7,197 nucleotides of DNA, taken from NCBI GenBank assembly GCA_031287505.1, contig JAITSW010000140.1:1-7197 (forward strand), read 5' to 3'. Each line of letters begins with the position of its first letter. Within the stretch, counting starts at the first letter, position 1. The notes under the pieces were generated by a model. That model had not been told where the DNA came from, ran no database searches, and saw only the letters and a list, made by a program, of their open reading frames with translations. Position numbers and translations under genes: made by a program. Shown piece after piece: positions 1-6,847 of the stretch. Source of the stretch: Propionibacteriaceae bacterium. Lineage in GTDB: Bacteria > Actinomycetota > Actinomycetes > Propionibacteriales > Propionibacteriaceae.

Positions 1-333
1 CTGCAACTTGGTGGTAACGCCGAAGATTTCGACTTCGCCGCCAAAGGGAATCATCGCCCAAGCCGCGAAGGCCGCAGTGCCGGAGATTATGGGTGCCAAA
101 GTGAAGAGGACTTTATCGACCATCGCGGGTGCGAAATCCTCTTTGATTAGGGCTTTCATGCCATCGGCGAGTGCTTGGCCAAGGCCTAGCGGGCCGTTGA
201 GGATCGGGCCTTTGCGGTTTTGCATCTTGCCGACGAGCCGACGTTCATACCAAACGTTGAAGATCGTCCAAACAAGCAGCCCGGCAAAGACCACCACGAC
301 TTTGACAACTACCAGCCACCACGGATCGTTCAT
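1..333 (-). CDS. nuoH: NADH-quinone oxidoreductase subunit H, N-terminal part (3' end outside window)
   Basis: NuoH (ND1 family) is the membrane subunit that anchors the Q module and forms the entrance and floor of the quinone chamber. The first 111 residues are visible, starting MNDPWWLVVVKVVVV at an ATG that overlaps the nuoG stop (ATGA). A first membrane helix spans about 5-28. The conserved loop carries YERRLVGKMQNRKGP (29-43) and LADGMKALIKEDFAP (55-69). A second helix covers about 74-97 and ends in IPFGGEVEIFG, close to the mycobacterial IPFGPEVSVFG as I recall it. Glu30, Arg31 and Arg40 align with human ND1 Glu24, Arg25 and Arg34. The usual GPNR is replaced by GPIL (Ile44, Leu45). The remaining two thirds of the gene, including the acidic quinone-chamber loop, lie outside the window. 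Confidence 0.95.
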   Translation of the reverse strand, partial: MNDPWWLVVVKVVVVFAGLLVWTIFNVWYERRLVGKMQNRKGPILNGPLGLGQALADGMKALIKEDFAPAMVDKVLFTLAPIISGTAAFAAWAMIPFGGEVEIFGVTTKLQ

Positions 334-2696
334 ACCTTGGCCTCCTCTTTCCCCACATTGACTGGTTCGCCAATGACAACCCCGATTTCGCCGTGGCTGG
401 GCAAGCCCCGCGCGTTGAAGGACGCCCAAATAACATCTTCGACGATGTCTGGGTAAACCAAGAGTGGAACGGTGATCGAACCGCGCGGACCGGAAACAAC
501 CAGCCGGTCTCCGTTTTCGAAGCCATGCCCGGCCGCTGTCTTAGGATTCATCACGGCTGTGGGATAGAAACTCTCAGTTTGCAGTGATTCCTCCCCGTCG
601 GCACCGCTACCCGCATCGAACAACTCTCGCCACGAGCCTAGAATCAAACCCTCGCCGGGCTGTTTTTCGCCCACTGCCGAAAGCGCCGCCCGAGAGCCTT
701 CCCAGACTCCCAACTCGCCCAGTTCGGCAGCGGCAGCGGCGGCATCCTTGAGCCCCAGCGGCGAGCCAAGCTCATCGGCAAGAGCGGAAAGGACGCGCAG
801 ATCGGAGGGGACACTGCCCTTTACCACCTGGTTGACAACTGATTGCCGCCCCTCCCAGTTGAGGAAGGAGCCTGATTGCTCTTCGATGAGCGCAACCGGC
901 AGGACCACATCGGCCAAGCTGGCAGCCTGAGAGAGCCGCGGCTCCAAACTCACCACAAACGCCTGCTCCAATGCGGCCCGGGCAATGTGTGAATCTGCAA
1001 AATCCCGCGGGTCGATACCGGCGGTGACCAGTGCGGCGAGATCGCCCTCGGCAGCGGCGGCTAGAATCGCGGCAGCGTCTAAACCAATTTCGCCCGGAAG
1101 CGAGTCCACTTCCCAAGCGGCAGCCACATCCACCCGGGCAGCCGACTGGGTTACCGGACGGCCGCCGGGAAGCACGTTTGGCAAACACCCCGCCTGGACG
1201 GCTCCAAAATCGCCCGCGCGACGCGGGATCCAAGCCCAGCTAGCACCTGCTTCCGCGCTGAGCTTGGCAACCGCACTCAACGTCCCGGCAGACAGAGCAG
1301 CCCGCTCGCCCACCAAGATAACGGACTTTTCGTCAAGCTCCACCTGCGCCAGCGCCTTGGCCTCTTCACCGGGCCTGCATTGAATCCACCGCGCCTTGAG
1401 CTTCTTCGAACCATAGGTGTTGATGAAATCGACCAGCACCACCTTGAGACCGCGTTTGCGCACGGCTTTGATCAGACGCAGCAAGATCATCGGCGATTCA
1501 TCTTCAGGCTCGATGCCGACCAGCACCACCTGCGAAGCGTTTTCAAGATCGCCATAGCTAACACCAACCTCTTTGCCAGCCACCTCGGCGGCTAGGAAGT
1601 CGGTCTCTTCAACCGAGAACGGACGCGAACGGAAATCAATCGAGTTCGTCCCCAACACGGCGCGGGCAAATTTTGAGTAGGCGTAGGCATTCTCAGTGGT
1701 CAACCGGCCACCGGTGAGCACGCCCACCGACTTCTCAGCTTTTGAAAGCCCGGCGGCGGCGGCGGCCAGGGCTTCTGGCCAAGAGGCCGGACGCAAACTC
1801 CCGTTTTCGCGAATCAGCGGATGTGTCAGACGGTCAGCACCGCGCCCATAAACGAAGCAGAAGCGGCCCTTGTCACAATTCCACTCTTCGTTTACCGACG
1901 GATTATTACCGGCCAACCGACGGCGAACCGTGCCATGCCGCCGGTCTACCCGCAGCGAGCAGCCCGAAGCGCAGTGCTCGCAGGTGGTGTCGGTGGAAAC
2001 CAGGTCGAATGGGCGGGATTCAAAACGGTACGACTTGGCGGTGAAGGCGCCAACAGGGCAGATCTGCACAACGTTACCCAAATAGTACGAGCGCAAGGGA
2101 CCCTCGCCAACCCGGCCAACCTGCTGCAGCGCGCCGCGCTCCACCAAGGCGATATAGGGATCGTCGGCAATCTCTTGGGCAAAACGAGTACAGCGGGCGC
2201 ACAAAACACAGCGTTCCCGGTCAAGGAGAAGCTGCCCGTTAATGGAAGTGGGCTTGGGGAAACGCCGCTTCTTCGCATCAAAGCGAGACTCGCCGCGTCC
2301 GGCAAGCAGAGCCTGATTCTGCAAGGGGCATTCGCCGCCCTTGTCGCAGATCGGGCAGTCTAAGGGGTGGTTTATCAGCAACAACTCCATGATGCCGTTC
2401 TGGGCTCTCTTGGCCTTTTCAGACGAAGCAGCAGTTTGCACAACCATCCCCGGTGCCACCGGCATGGTGCAGGATGTCTGCGGAACGGGGAAACCGCGGC
2501 CGTTGCCGGCGTCCGGAATCTCCACCAAACACTGCCGACAGGAACCGCGCGGGTCTAACAGCGGATGATCGCAGAAACGCGGGATGGCAATACCGATTGA
2601 TTCGGCCGCGCGGATGATCGTCGTCCCTTTCGGAACGGACACCTCGATACCGTCGATGGTGAGAGTCACCAAATCTGACGCTACGATATCGCTCAT
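330..2696 (-). CDS. nuoG: NADH-quinone oxidoreductase subunit G (75 kDa-type, Fe-S clusters N1b, N4, N5, N7)
   Basis: NuoG is the largest peripheral-arm subunit and carries the electron wire from NuoF toward the Q module. In this 788-residue protein an N-terminal ferredoxin-like domain binds 2Fe-2S N1b through Cys42, Cys53, Cys56 and Cys76. Cluster N5 has the unusual His ligand: His110, Cys114, Cys117 and Cys123 (INHPLDCPICDKGGEC). Cluster N4 uses Cys163, Cys166, Cys169 (CVLCARC) and Cys213 (QICPVGA). The extra cluster N7 is intact: Cys239, Cys242, Cys246 (CEHCASGC) and Cys274 (EWNCDKG). From about 285 onward the protein resembles the molybdopterin oxidoreductase fold (THPLIRENG, LEPRLSQAASLADVVLP, FLNWEGRQ), with a C-terminal dinucleotide-binding-like domain at about 705-780. 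In complex I this fold is not expected to bind molybdenum. The middle is Ala-rich and variable. The ATG overlaps nuoF; the TGA overlaps the nuoH ATG. Confidence 0.98.
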   Translation of the reverse strand: MSDIVASDLVTLTIDGIEVSVPKGTTIIRAAESIGIAIPRFCDHPLLDPRGSCRQCLVEIPDAGNGRGFPVPQTSCTMPVAPGMVVQTAASSEKAKRAQNGIMELLLINHPLDCPICDKGGECPLQNQALLAGRGESRFDAKKRRFPKPTSINGQLLLDRERCVLCARCTRFAQEIADDPYIALVERGALQQVGRVGEGPLRSYYLGNVVQICPVGAFTAKSYRFESRPFDLVSTDTTCEHCASGCSLRVDRRHGTVRRRLAGNNPSVNEEWNCDKGRFCFVYGRGADRLTHPLIRENGSLRPASWPEALAAAAAGLSKAEKSVGVLTGGRLTTENAYAYSKFARAVLGTNSIDFRSRPFSVEETDFLAAEVAGKEVGVSYGDLENASQVVLVGIEPEDESPMILLRLIKAVRKRGLKVVLVDFINTYGSKKLKARWIQCRPGEEAKALAQVELDEKSVILVGERAALSAGTLSAVAKLSAEAGASWAWIPRRAGDFGAVQAGCLPNVLPGGRPVTQSAARVDVAAAWEVDSLPGEIGLDAAAILAAAAEGDLAALVTAGIDPRDFADSHIARAALEQAFVVSLEPRLSQAASLADVVLPVALIEEQSGSFLNWEGRQSVVNQVVKGSVPSDLRVLSALADELGSPLGLKDAAAAAAELGELGVWEGSRAALSAVGEKQPGEGLILGSWRELFDAGSGADGEESLQTESFYPTAVMNPKTAAGHGFENGDRLVVSGPRGSITVPLLVYPDIVEDVIWASFNARGLPSHGEIGVVIGEPVNVGKEEAKV
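341..345 (-). promoter_or_regulatory. Ribosome binding site of nuoH
   Basis: The minus-strand GGAGG (within AGAGGAGG) lies in the 3' end of nuoG, seven bases before the nuoH ATG at 331-333. Confidence 0.78.
1752..1766 (-). repeat. In-frame (GCC)5 trinucleotide run in nuoG
   Basis: Five consecutive GCC codons encode Ala311-Ala315 of NuoG, in the variable region after the N7 domain. A second alanine run at 726-743 (Ala652-Ala657) mixes GCC and GCT codons and is therefore not a pure repeat. Such runs can vary in length between strains by slippage without breaking the frame. Confidence 0.6.
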
Positions 2697-4027
2697 ACCC
2701 TGCCTCCCTCGCTCTGCCCATCAGGCCGGTCTTTGATGAAGACGGCACTACGCTCATACGGGAAAGACTCCCAAGCCGGCGTTGTGTATCCCAACTCAAA
2801 TTCTGGGCGGAAATGCCTGACGGCGCTGGTAACACAGGCCACTGCCCCGCCGGCAAGGGCGCAGAAGCTCAAACCGTTGATATCTTCGGTGACCGCCAAC
2901 AGCTTGTCGACATCGCCCTCTTGCCCTTCGCCGGCCTCCAACCGGCGCAGCAGCTGCACTAGCCACCACGTGCCCTCTCGGCAAGGGGTGCACTTGCCGC
3001 ATGACTCGTGTTTGTAAAACTCGGACCAACGCAAGGTTGTGCGCACCACCGAAGTGGTCTCGTCAAATACCTGCATCGCCTTGGTGCCCAACATCGAGCC
3101 CACCGAAGCCATGCCCTCGTAGTCCAGCGGAACGTCAAGATGCTCTGGGGTGAGAATCGGGGTGGACGAGCCGCCGGGCGTCCAGAACTTCAACTCGTGG
3201 GAGTCGCGCATGCCGCCGGAGAGTTCCAGGAGCTGCCTAAACGTAATGCCCAGCGGAGCCTCAAATTGCCCCGGGCGCTTCACATGCCCGGAAAGCGAAT
3301 AGAAGGTAAAACCGTTTGACTTCTCGGTACCCATCCCAGCGAACCACTCGGCACCATTTTTGATAATGGACGGAACGGTCGAGATCGACTCAACGTTGTT
3401 GATCACCGTCGGCGAGGCGTACAAACCGGCAACTGCCGGGAATGGCGGACGCAAGCGCGGTTGCCCGCGACGCCCCTCCAAAGAATCCAACAGCGCCGTT
3501 TCCTCGCCGCAGATATAGGCGCCCGCCCCGGAGTGAATCACAATGTCGAGGTCAAAACCGGAGCCTTGAATGTTTTTGCCCAACCAACCGGCTTCGTGGA
3601 GTTCAGCCACCGCAGCCTGCAGGCGGCGGGCCACGTGGACAACTTCGCCGCGCACATAGACGAAAGCCGTGTGGCAGTTAATGGCATACGAAGAAATGAC
3701 GATGCCTTCAAGCAGTGTGTGTGGCGAGGCGAGCAGCAGCGGCATGTCTTTGCAAGTTCCCGGCTCAGACTCGTCCGCGTTTACCACCAGGTATTTGGGG
3801 TTTGGATTATCTTGCGGAACGAAACTCCACTTCAGGCCAGTTGGGAATCCGGCACCGCCCCGTCCACGCAGGCCAGCATCTTTGACGATGCCCACCACGT
3901 CTGCCGGAGCAAGTTTTAGGGCCTTCTTGGCAGCTGAAAAACCGCCCGAGAGTAAATAGGCCGACAGCTTCCAAGACTTCTCAGTGCCCCAGTTTTCACA
4001 AAGAACGGGAGTAAGCAGATCGGTCAC
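2693..4027 (-). CDS. nuoF: NADH-quinone oxidoreductase subunit F (51 kDa-type, FMN, NADH site, 4Fe-4S N3)
   Basis: NuoF oxidises NADH. It binds NADH and FMN, and its cluster N3 passes electrons to NuoG. The 444-residue protein starts at a GTG. The glycine-rich FMN/NADH loop is at 52-67 (GLRGRGGAGFPTGLKW), followed by VVNADESEPGT (81-91), where acidic residues Glu86 and Glu88 line the nucleotide site. The second signature is GAGAYICGEETALLDSLEGRRGQPR (167-191), then PPFPAVAGLYASPTVINNVES. A ubiquitin-like SLBB region covers roughly 240-310. The N3 ligands are Cys343, Cys346 and Cys349 (ESCGKCTPCREGT) plus Cys389 (SFCALAGG). After Cys389 the sequence is AGGAVACVTS, where homologues I remember usually have Pro in place of Cys398. 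The C-terminus is loosely conserved. Length matches mycobacterial NuoF (about 445, from memory). It overlaps nuoE and nuoG by four bases each. Confidence 0.98.
   Translation of the reverse strand: MTDLLTPVLCENWGTEKSWKLSAYLLSGGFSAAKKALKLAPADVVGIVKDAGLRGRGGAGFPTGLKWSFVPQDNPNPKYLVVNADESEPGTCKDMPLLLASPHTLLEGIVISSYAINCHTAFVYVRGEVVHVARRLQAAVAELHEAGWLGKNIQGSGFDLDIVIHSGAGAYICGEETALLDSLEGRRGQPRLRPPFPAVAGLYASPTVINNVESISTVPSIIKNGAEWFAGMGTEKSNGFTFYSLSGHVKRPGQFEAPLGITFRQLLELSGGMRDSHELKFWTPGGSSTPILTPEHLDVPLDYEGMASVGSMLGTKAMQVFDETTSVVRTTLRWSEFYKHESCGKCTPCREGTWWLVQLLRRLEAGEGQEGDVDKLLAVTEDINGLSFCALAGGAVACVTSAVRHFRPEFELGYTTPAWESFPYERSAVFIKDRPDGQSEGGRV
2703..2710 (-). promoter_or_regulatory. Ribosome binding site of nuoG
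   Basis: The minus-strand GAGGGAGG lies in the 3' end of nuoF, six bases before the nuoG ATG at 2694-2696. It is a strong match at good spacing. Confidence 0.75.
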
Positions 4028-4782
4028 TTGCCGCTCCCTTCTTTTGCTTCCGGCGCTTCTTCTTTGGGCGCCGCACCTGGTTTGGGAGCCGCCCAGCCAC
4101 GTTCTTTCGCAATCGACAGGCCAAGAAGCGAAGGTTCGCCAGCGCTCACGCCTTCATCGGCGCGTCCATCATTGAAGCCGGCGAGCACTCGTTCGTTTTC
4201 TTTGAAAGAGGTAAGCGTGGCACCCCGATTTGGCTTGACCGGGCGGCCAACTGCCAGATCGTCCAAGATTTGGGTGGCCTTTTCAGGGGTCATATTGTCT
4301 AGAAACTCCCAGTTGACCATCATCACCGGGGCAAAGTCGCAGGCCGCATTACACTCGATGCGCTCTAGCGAAAAACTGCCGTCGGCGGTGGTTTCGCCAT
4401 CGCCGACACCAAGATGCTCGGAGACCTTGTCGTAGAGGATATCGCCGCCCATCACGGCGCACAGAGCCGTGACGCAGATGCCGATGTGGTGTTTGCCAGC
4501 CGGGTGCTTGCGATACATGGTGTAGAACGTGGCCACACCAGAAACCTGGGCCGGGGTGATACCCGCCAACTCGGCTATGACTTCTAGCCCGCGCGGCGAA
4601 ACCCGGCCATCCACGCTCTGCACCAGATGCAGCATTGGCAAGACGGCCGAACGGGGCTGCGGGTAGCGGGCCACAATCTCTTCGAGTTCGGCAATCGTCT
4701 TCTCATCAATCTCAGTCGAGGTATTCGCCTCGTCTATTCTCCCCGAATGGGGGAAGTAGGTCTGAAACTCTTTACCGCTCAT
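4024..4782 (-). CDS. nuoE: NADH-quinone oxidoreductase subunit E (24 kDa-type, 2Fe-2S N1a)
   Basis: NuoE is part of the NADH dehydrogenase module and carries the off-pathway 2Fe-2S cluster N1a next to the FMN of NuoF. In this 252-residue protein a helical N-terminal domain spans roughly 25-95 ([21 protein letters not shown], then [11 protein letters not shown]). A thioredoxin-like domain follows at about 97-180. The four N1a ligands are Cys103 and Cys108 (CVTALC) and Cys144 and Cys148 (CNAAC). A tail beyond residue 182 is absent from short NuoE proteins such as that of E. coli (about 166 residues, from memory). It includes [12 protein letters not shown] and ends in an Ala/Pro/Glu/Lys-rich segment (231-252) that is probably disordered. 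Mycobacterial NuoE has a similar length and tail as I recall it. The ATG overlaps the nuoD stop; the TGA overlaps the nuoF GTG. Confidence 0.97.
   Translation of the reverse strand: MSGKEFQTYFPHSGRIDEANTSTEIDEKTIAELEEIVARYPQPRSAVLPMLHLVQSVDGRVSPRGLEVIAELAGITPAQVSGVATFYTMYRKHPAGKHHIGICVTALCAVMGGDILYDKVSEHLGVGDGETTADGSFSLERIECNAACDFAPVMMVNWEFLDNMTPEKATQILDDLAVGRPVKPNRGATLTSFKENERVLAGFNDGRADEGVSAGEPSLLGLSIAKERGWAAPKPGAAPKEEAPEAKEGSGK
4034..4041 (-). promoter_or_regulatory. Ribosome binding site of nuoF, supports the GTG start
   Basis: The minus-strand GAAGGGAG ends six bases before the GTG at 4025-4027, inside the Lys/Glu-rich 3' end of nuoE. It decides the start: the next in-frame Met is residue 95, which would remove the FMN-binding glycine-rich loop. 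Confidence 0.7.
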
Positions 4783-6155
4783 CGGTCAACACCTCCCAAC
4801 ACTGGATCCAGCGACCCAATAGCCACCACGATGTCGGCGAGCATGCCGCCTTCGCAAAGCAGAGGAGTTGCCTGCAAATGCGCAAACCCGGGATCGCGCA
4901 TGTGTACCCGGTAAGGATGGGTGCCGCCGTCGGAAACGACATGGCAACCAATTTCGCCCTTCGGGCTTTCAACCGGCACGTATGCCTGCCCGGCGGGAAC
5001 CTTGAAACCTGAGGAAACCATTTTGAAATGCTGAATCAAACTCTCCATCGACTCGCCCATTATGTGCTTTATGTGCTCGTGCGAGTTGCCCTGGCCATCA
5101 GGGCCGACGACTAGCTTGGACGGCCACTTCAAGGCTGGATCATCGACCATCACCGGCTGGCCGATGGACGCTTCCAGGCGATCGGCGGCTTGCTTGACGA
5201 TTTTCAGGCTCTCAAACATTTCGGCCATCCGCACACGGTAGCGGCCATATGCGTCTGAAGAATCCCAAGTGATGACGTCGAAATCATAGGTTTCATAACC
5301 GCAATAGGGCTGTGACTTGCGCAAATCCCACGGGTAACCCGTCGAACGCAACACCGGGCCGGTCATGCCAAGGGCAAAACAGGCAGTGAGGTCCATATAG
5401 GCCACATCGCACATGCGTCCGCGGAAAATCGGATTCGCGTCGCAGAACATGGGAATTTCGGGGAGCTTTTCTTCGAGCCAGGCGATGAGATCGTGAAGCT
5501 GCGTAATGGCATTTTCGGGCAGATCGTTGGAGACGCCACCAGGACGGAAGTACTCGTGGTTCATCCGCACGCCGGTGGTGGCCTCGAAGAAATCTAGGAT
5601 GACTTCGCGTTCGCGGAAGCCGTTCATGTATACCGTCAGCGCGCCGATCTCCAAGCCGCCGGTCGCCATCGCCACCAGATGGGAGGCGATGCGGCACAAC
5701 TCCATGAAGAGCACCCGAATTTCTTGTGCCCGCTGTGGAATCTTGTCTTCGATGCCCAGCAACCTCTCGATGCTGAAGACGTAGGCGGCTTCGTTGAAGA
5801 TCGGAGCCACATAATCCATCCGGGTGACAAAAGCGGTGCCTTGGGTAAAGGTCTTGTATTCCATGTTCTTTTCGATGCCGGTATGCAAGAAACCGATACC
5901 GGGGCGAATGGAGAGAACCGTCTCACCTTCGCACTCGACCATCAGGCGCAAAACTCCGTGGGTGGAAGGGTGTTGCGGACCCATGTTGATTACCAGCGTC
6001 TCGTCAGAGCGCTCGGCTTGGGCTGCGGCGATATCGTCGAAATCTCCCGGCCCGGAGGCGTCGTAGGAGGTGTATTCGCGCTCTTTGCCCGGTGCCGCGT
6101 AGAAATCAGCAGGGCTGGCCTCTACTTTTTCGCCCTTGACAGTGGTTTCGCTCAC
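4779..6155 (-). CDS. nuoD: NADH-quinone oxidoreductase subunit D (49 kDa-type subunit)
   Basis: NuoD forms the quinone-binding pocket together with NuoB. It descends from the large subunit of [NiFe] hydrogenases but has lost the metal site. The 458-residue protein starts at a GTG and has an acidic, variable N-terminus of about 50 residues. The conserved domain begins at [18 protein letters not shown] (53-70). His62 in this run corresponds to the quinone-headgroup His (His38 in Thermus Nqo4). Further family blocks are [10 protein letters not shown] (91-100), [17 protein letters not shown] (109-125), [13 protein letters not shown] (179-191), RPGGV (204-208), [14 protein letters not shown] (281-294) and the C-terminal [15 protein letters not shown], ending DPVLGGVDR. 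Two quinone-site positions differ from the textbook residues: Phe103 where Tyr is usual, and Glu169 where Asp is usual. The overall sequence is actinobacterial in type, which suggests menaquinone as acceptor (inference). It overlaps nuoC and nuoE by four bases each. Confidence 0.98.
   Translation of the reverse strand: MSETTVKGEKVEASPADFYAAPGKEREYTSYDASGPGDFDDIAAAQAERSDETLVINMGPQHPSTHGVLRLMVECEGETVLSIRPGIGFLHTGIEKNMEYKTFTQGTAFVTRMDYVAPIFNEAAYVFSIERLLGIEDKIPQRAQEIRVLFMELCRIASHLVAMATGGLEIGALTVYMNGFREREVILDFFEATTGVRMNHEYFRPGGVSNDLPENAITQLHDLIAWLEEKLPEIPMFCDANPIFRGRMCDVAYMDLTACFALGMTGPVLRSTGYPWDLRKSQPYCGYETYDFDVITWDSSDAYGRYRVRMAEMFESLKIVKQAADRLEASIGQPVMVDDPALKWPSKLVVGPDGQGNSHEHIKHIMGESMESLIQHFKMVSSGFKVPAGQAYVPVESPKGEIGCHVVSDGGTHPYRVHMRDPGFAHLQATPLLCEGGMLADIVVAIGSLDPVLGGVDR
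4791..4797 (-). promoter_or_regulatory. Ribosome binding site of nuoE
   Basis: The minus-strand GGGAGGT lies within the 3' end of nuoD, about eight bases before the nuoE ATG at 4780-4782. It is a strong Shine-Dalgarno match. Confidence 0.75.
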
Positions 6156-6847
6156 TGGTACCGCCTCCGTTCTTCAACCGGGGGCACCTTGGCACCCTTG
6201 AATTCCACCGCAATGCCACCCAGCGGGTAATCCTTGCGCTGCGGGTGGCCTACCCAATCGTCCGGCATCAAGATGCGGGTCAGGTGCGGGTGCCCGTCAT
6301 AGACAATGCCGAACATGTCCCACGCCTCGCGCTCATGCCAGTCGGCAGCCGGATACACCGAGACAACCGAGGGGATGTGAGGGTTTTCCTCGCTGGCGCT
6401 GGTCTCAACCCGCAAACGGCGATTATGGGTGATGGACTGCAGGTGAATCACGGAATGCAACTGCGCACCGGCTTCATTGGGGTAGTGCACCCCCGATACC
6501 GAAATGCAGTATTCAAAACGCAGCTGGGCATCGTCGCGAAGCACCTGGGCGACCTCTACCAGTTTTTCAGCCCGGACGTAGAGCGTCAGCTCGCCGCGGT
6601 CGAAAACCACGCGGTCATATGGGCTCTCGACAAGTTCGGCTACCCGGGCTACCGCAGCGTCATACCAATCTCCAAAAGGCGGCTGCGATCCGGCGGGCAT
6701 CCAGGTGCTACGCACGATGCCGTCAAAACCAGAGGTGTCCCCGGTGCCGGCAGACCACATACCCTGCTTTACCGAAAGCAGCTGGCCAGCGGCAGCGGGG
6801 ATTGGAGCTGGAGTGACTTCGCCCTGGGAAATAATCTCGTCGCTCAT
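6152..6847 (-). CDS. nuoC: NADH-quinone oxidoreductase subunit C (30 kDa-type subunit)
   Basis: NuoC is a cofactor-free structural subunit of the peripheral arm. It packs against NuoD and helps hold the Q module together. The 231-residue protein has a variable N-terminus of about 40 residues that is Pro/Ala-rich at 11-21. The conserved complex I 30 kDa domain follows at roughly 60-210. The family signature is clear at 170-211: [12 protein letters not shown], then [27 protein letters not shown]. The C-terminus is a short basic tail ending RRRYQ. The ATG overlaps the nuoB stop as ATGA, and its TGA overlaps the nuoD GTG start as GTGA. NuoC and NuoD are separate proteins here, unlike the NuoCD fusion in E. 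coli. Length is close to that of mycobacterial NuoC as I recall it (about 236). No odd features are seen. Confidence 0.97.
   Translation of the reverse strand: MSDEIISQGEVTPAPIPAAAGQLLSVKQGMWSAGTGDTSGFDGIVRSTWMPAGSQPPFGDWYDAAVARVAELVESPYDRVVFDRGELTLYVRAEKLVEVAQVLRDDAQLRFEYCISVSGVHYPNEAGAQLHSVIHLQSITHNRRLRVETSASEENPHIPSVVSVYPAADWHEREAWDMFGIVYDGHPHLTRILMPDDWVGHPQRKDYPLGGIAVEFKGAKVPPVEERRRYQ
6164..6168 (-). promoter_or_regulatory. Ribosome binding site of nuoD, supports the GTG start
   Basis: A perfect GGAGG on the minus strand sits eight bases upstream of the GTG at 6153-6155. It fixes that codon as the nuoD start; the next in-frame Met (residue 58) would fall immediately before the conserved GPQHPSTHG motif. 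Confidence 0.8.

Noticed and set aside
199..204. Frameshift or sequencing error as the cause of the GPIL sequence in NuoH
   Set aside because: The frame is correct on both sides and the spacing to the following GP is preserved, so an indel is not needed. A base-level error cannot be excluded without reads.
772..1233. A 153-codon minus-strand frame inside nuoG, very rich in Arg, Gly and Cys
   Set aside because: It is an out-of-frame reading of the GC-rich middle of nuoG. The Arg/Cys/Gly composition is typical of a shifted frame.
1821..2363. A 180-codon open frame on the plus strand, antisense to the nuoG Fe-S domain
   Set aside because: It covers the reverse of the N4 and N7 cysteine motifs of NuoG. 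The composition is atypical and no domain is seen.
2419..2856. A 145-codon minus-strand frame spanning the nuoF/nuoG junction
   Set aside because: It is a shifted reading across two genes whose own frames are intact. It gives no sign of a fusion or frameshift.
5679..6230. A 183-codon open frame on the plus strand, antisense to the nuoD 5' half
   Set aside because: It is complementary to conserved NuoD motifs and has no family resemblance; it is a shadow frame.
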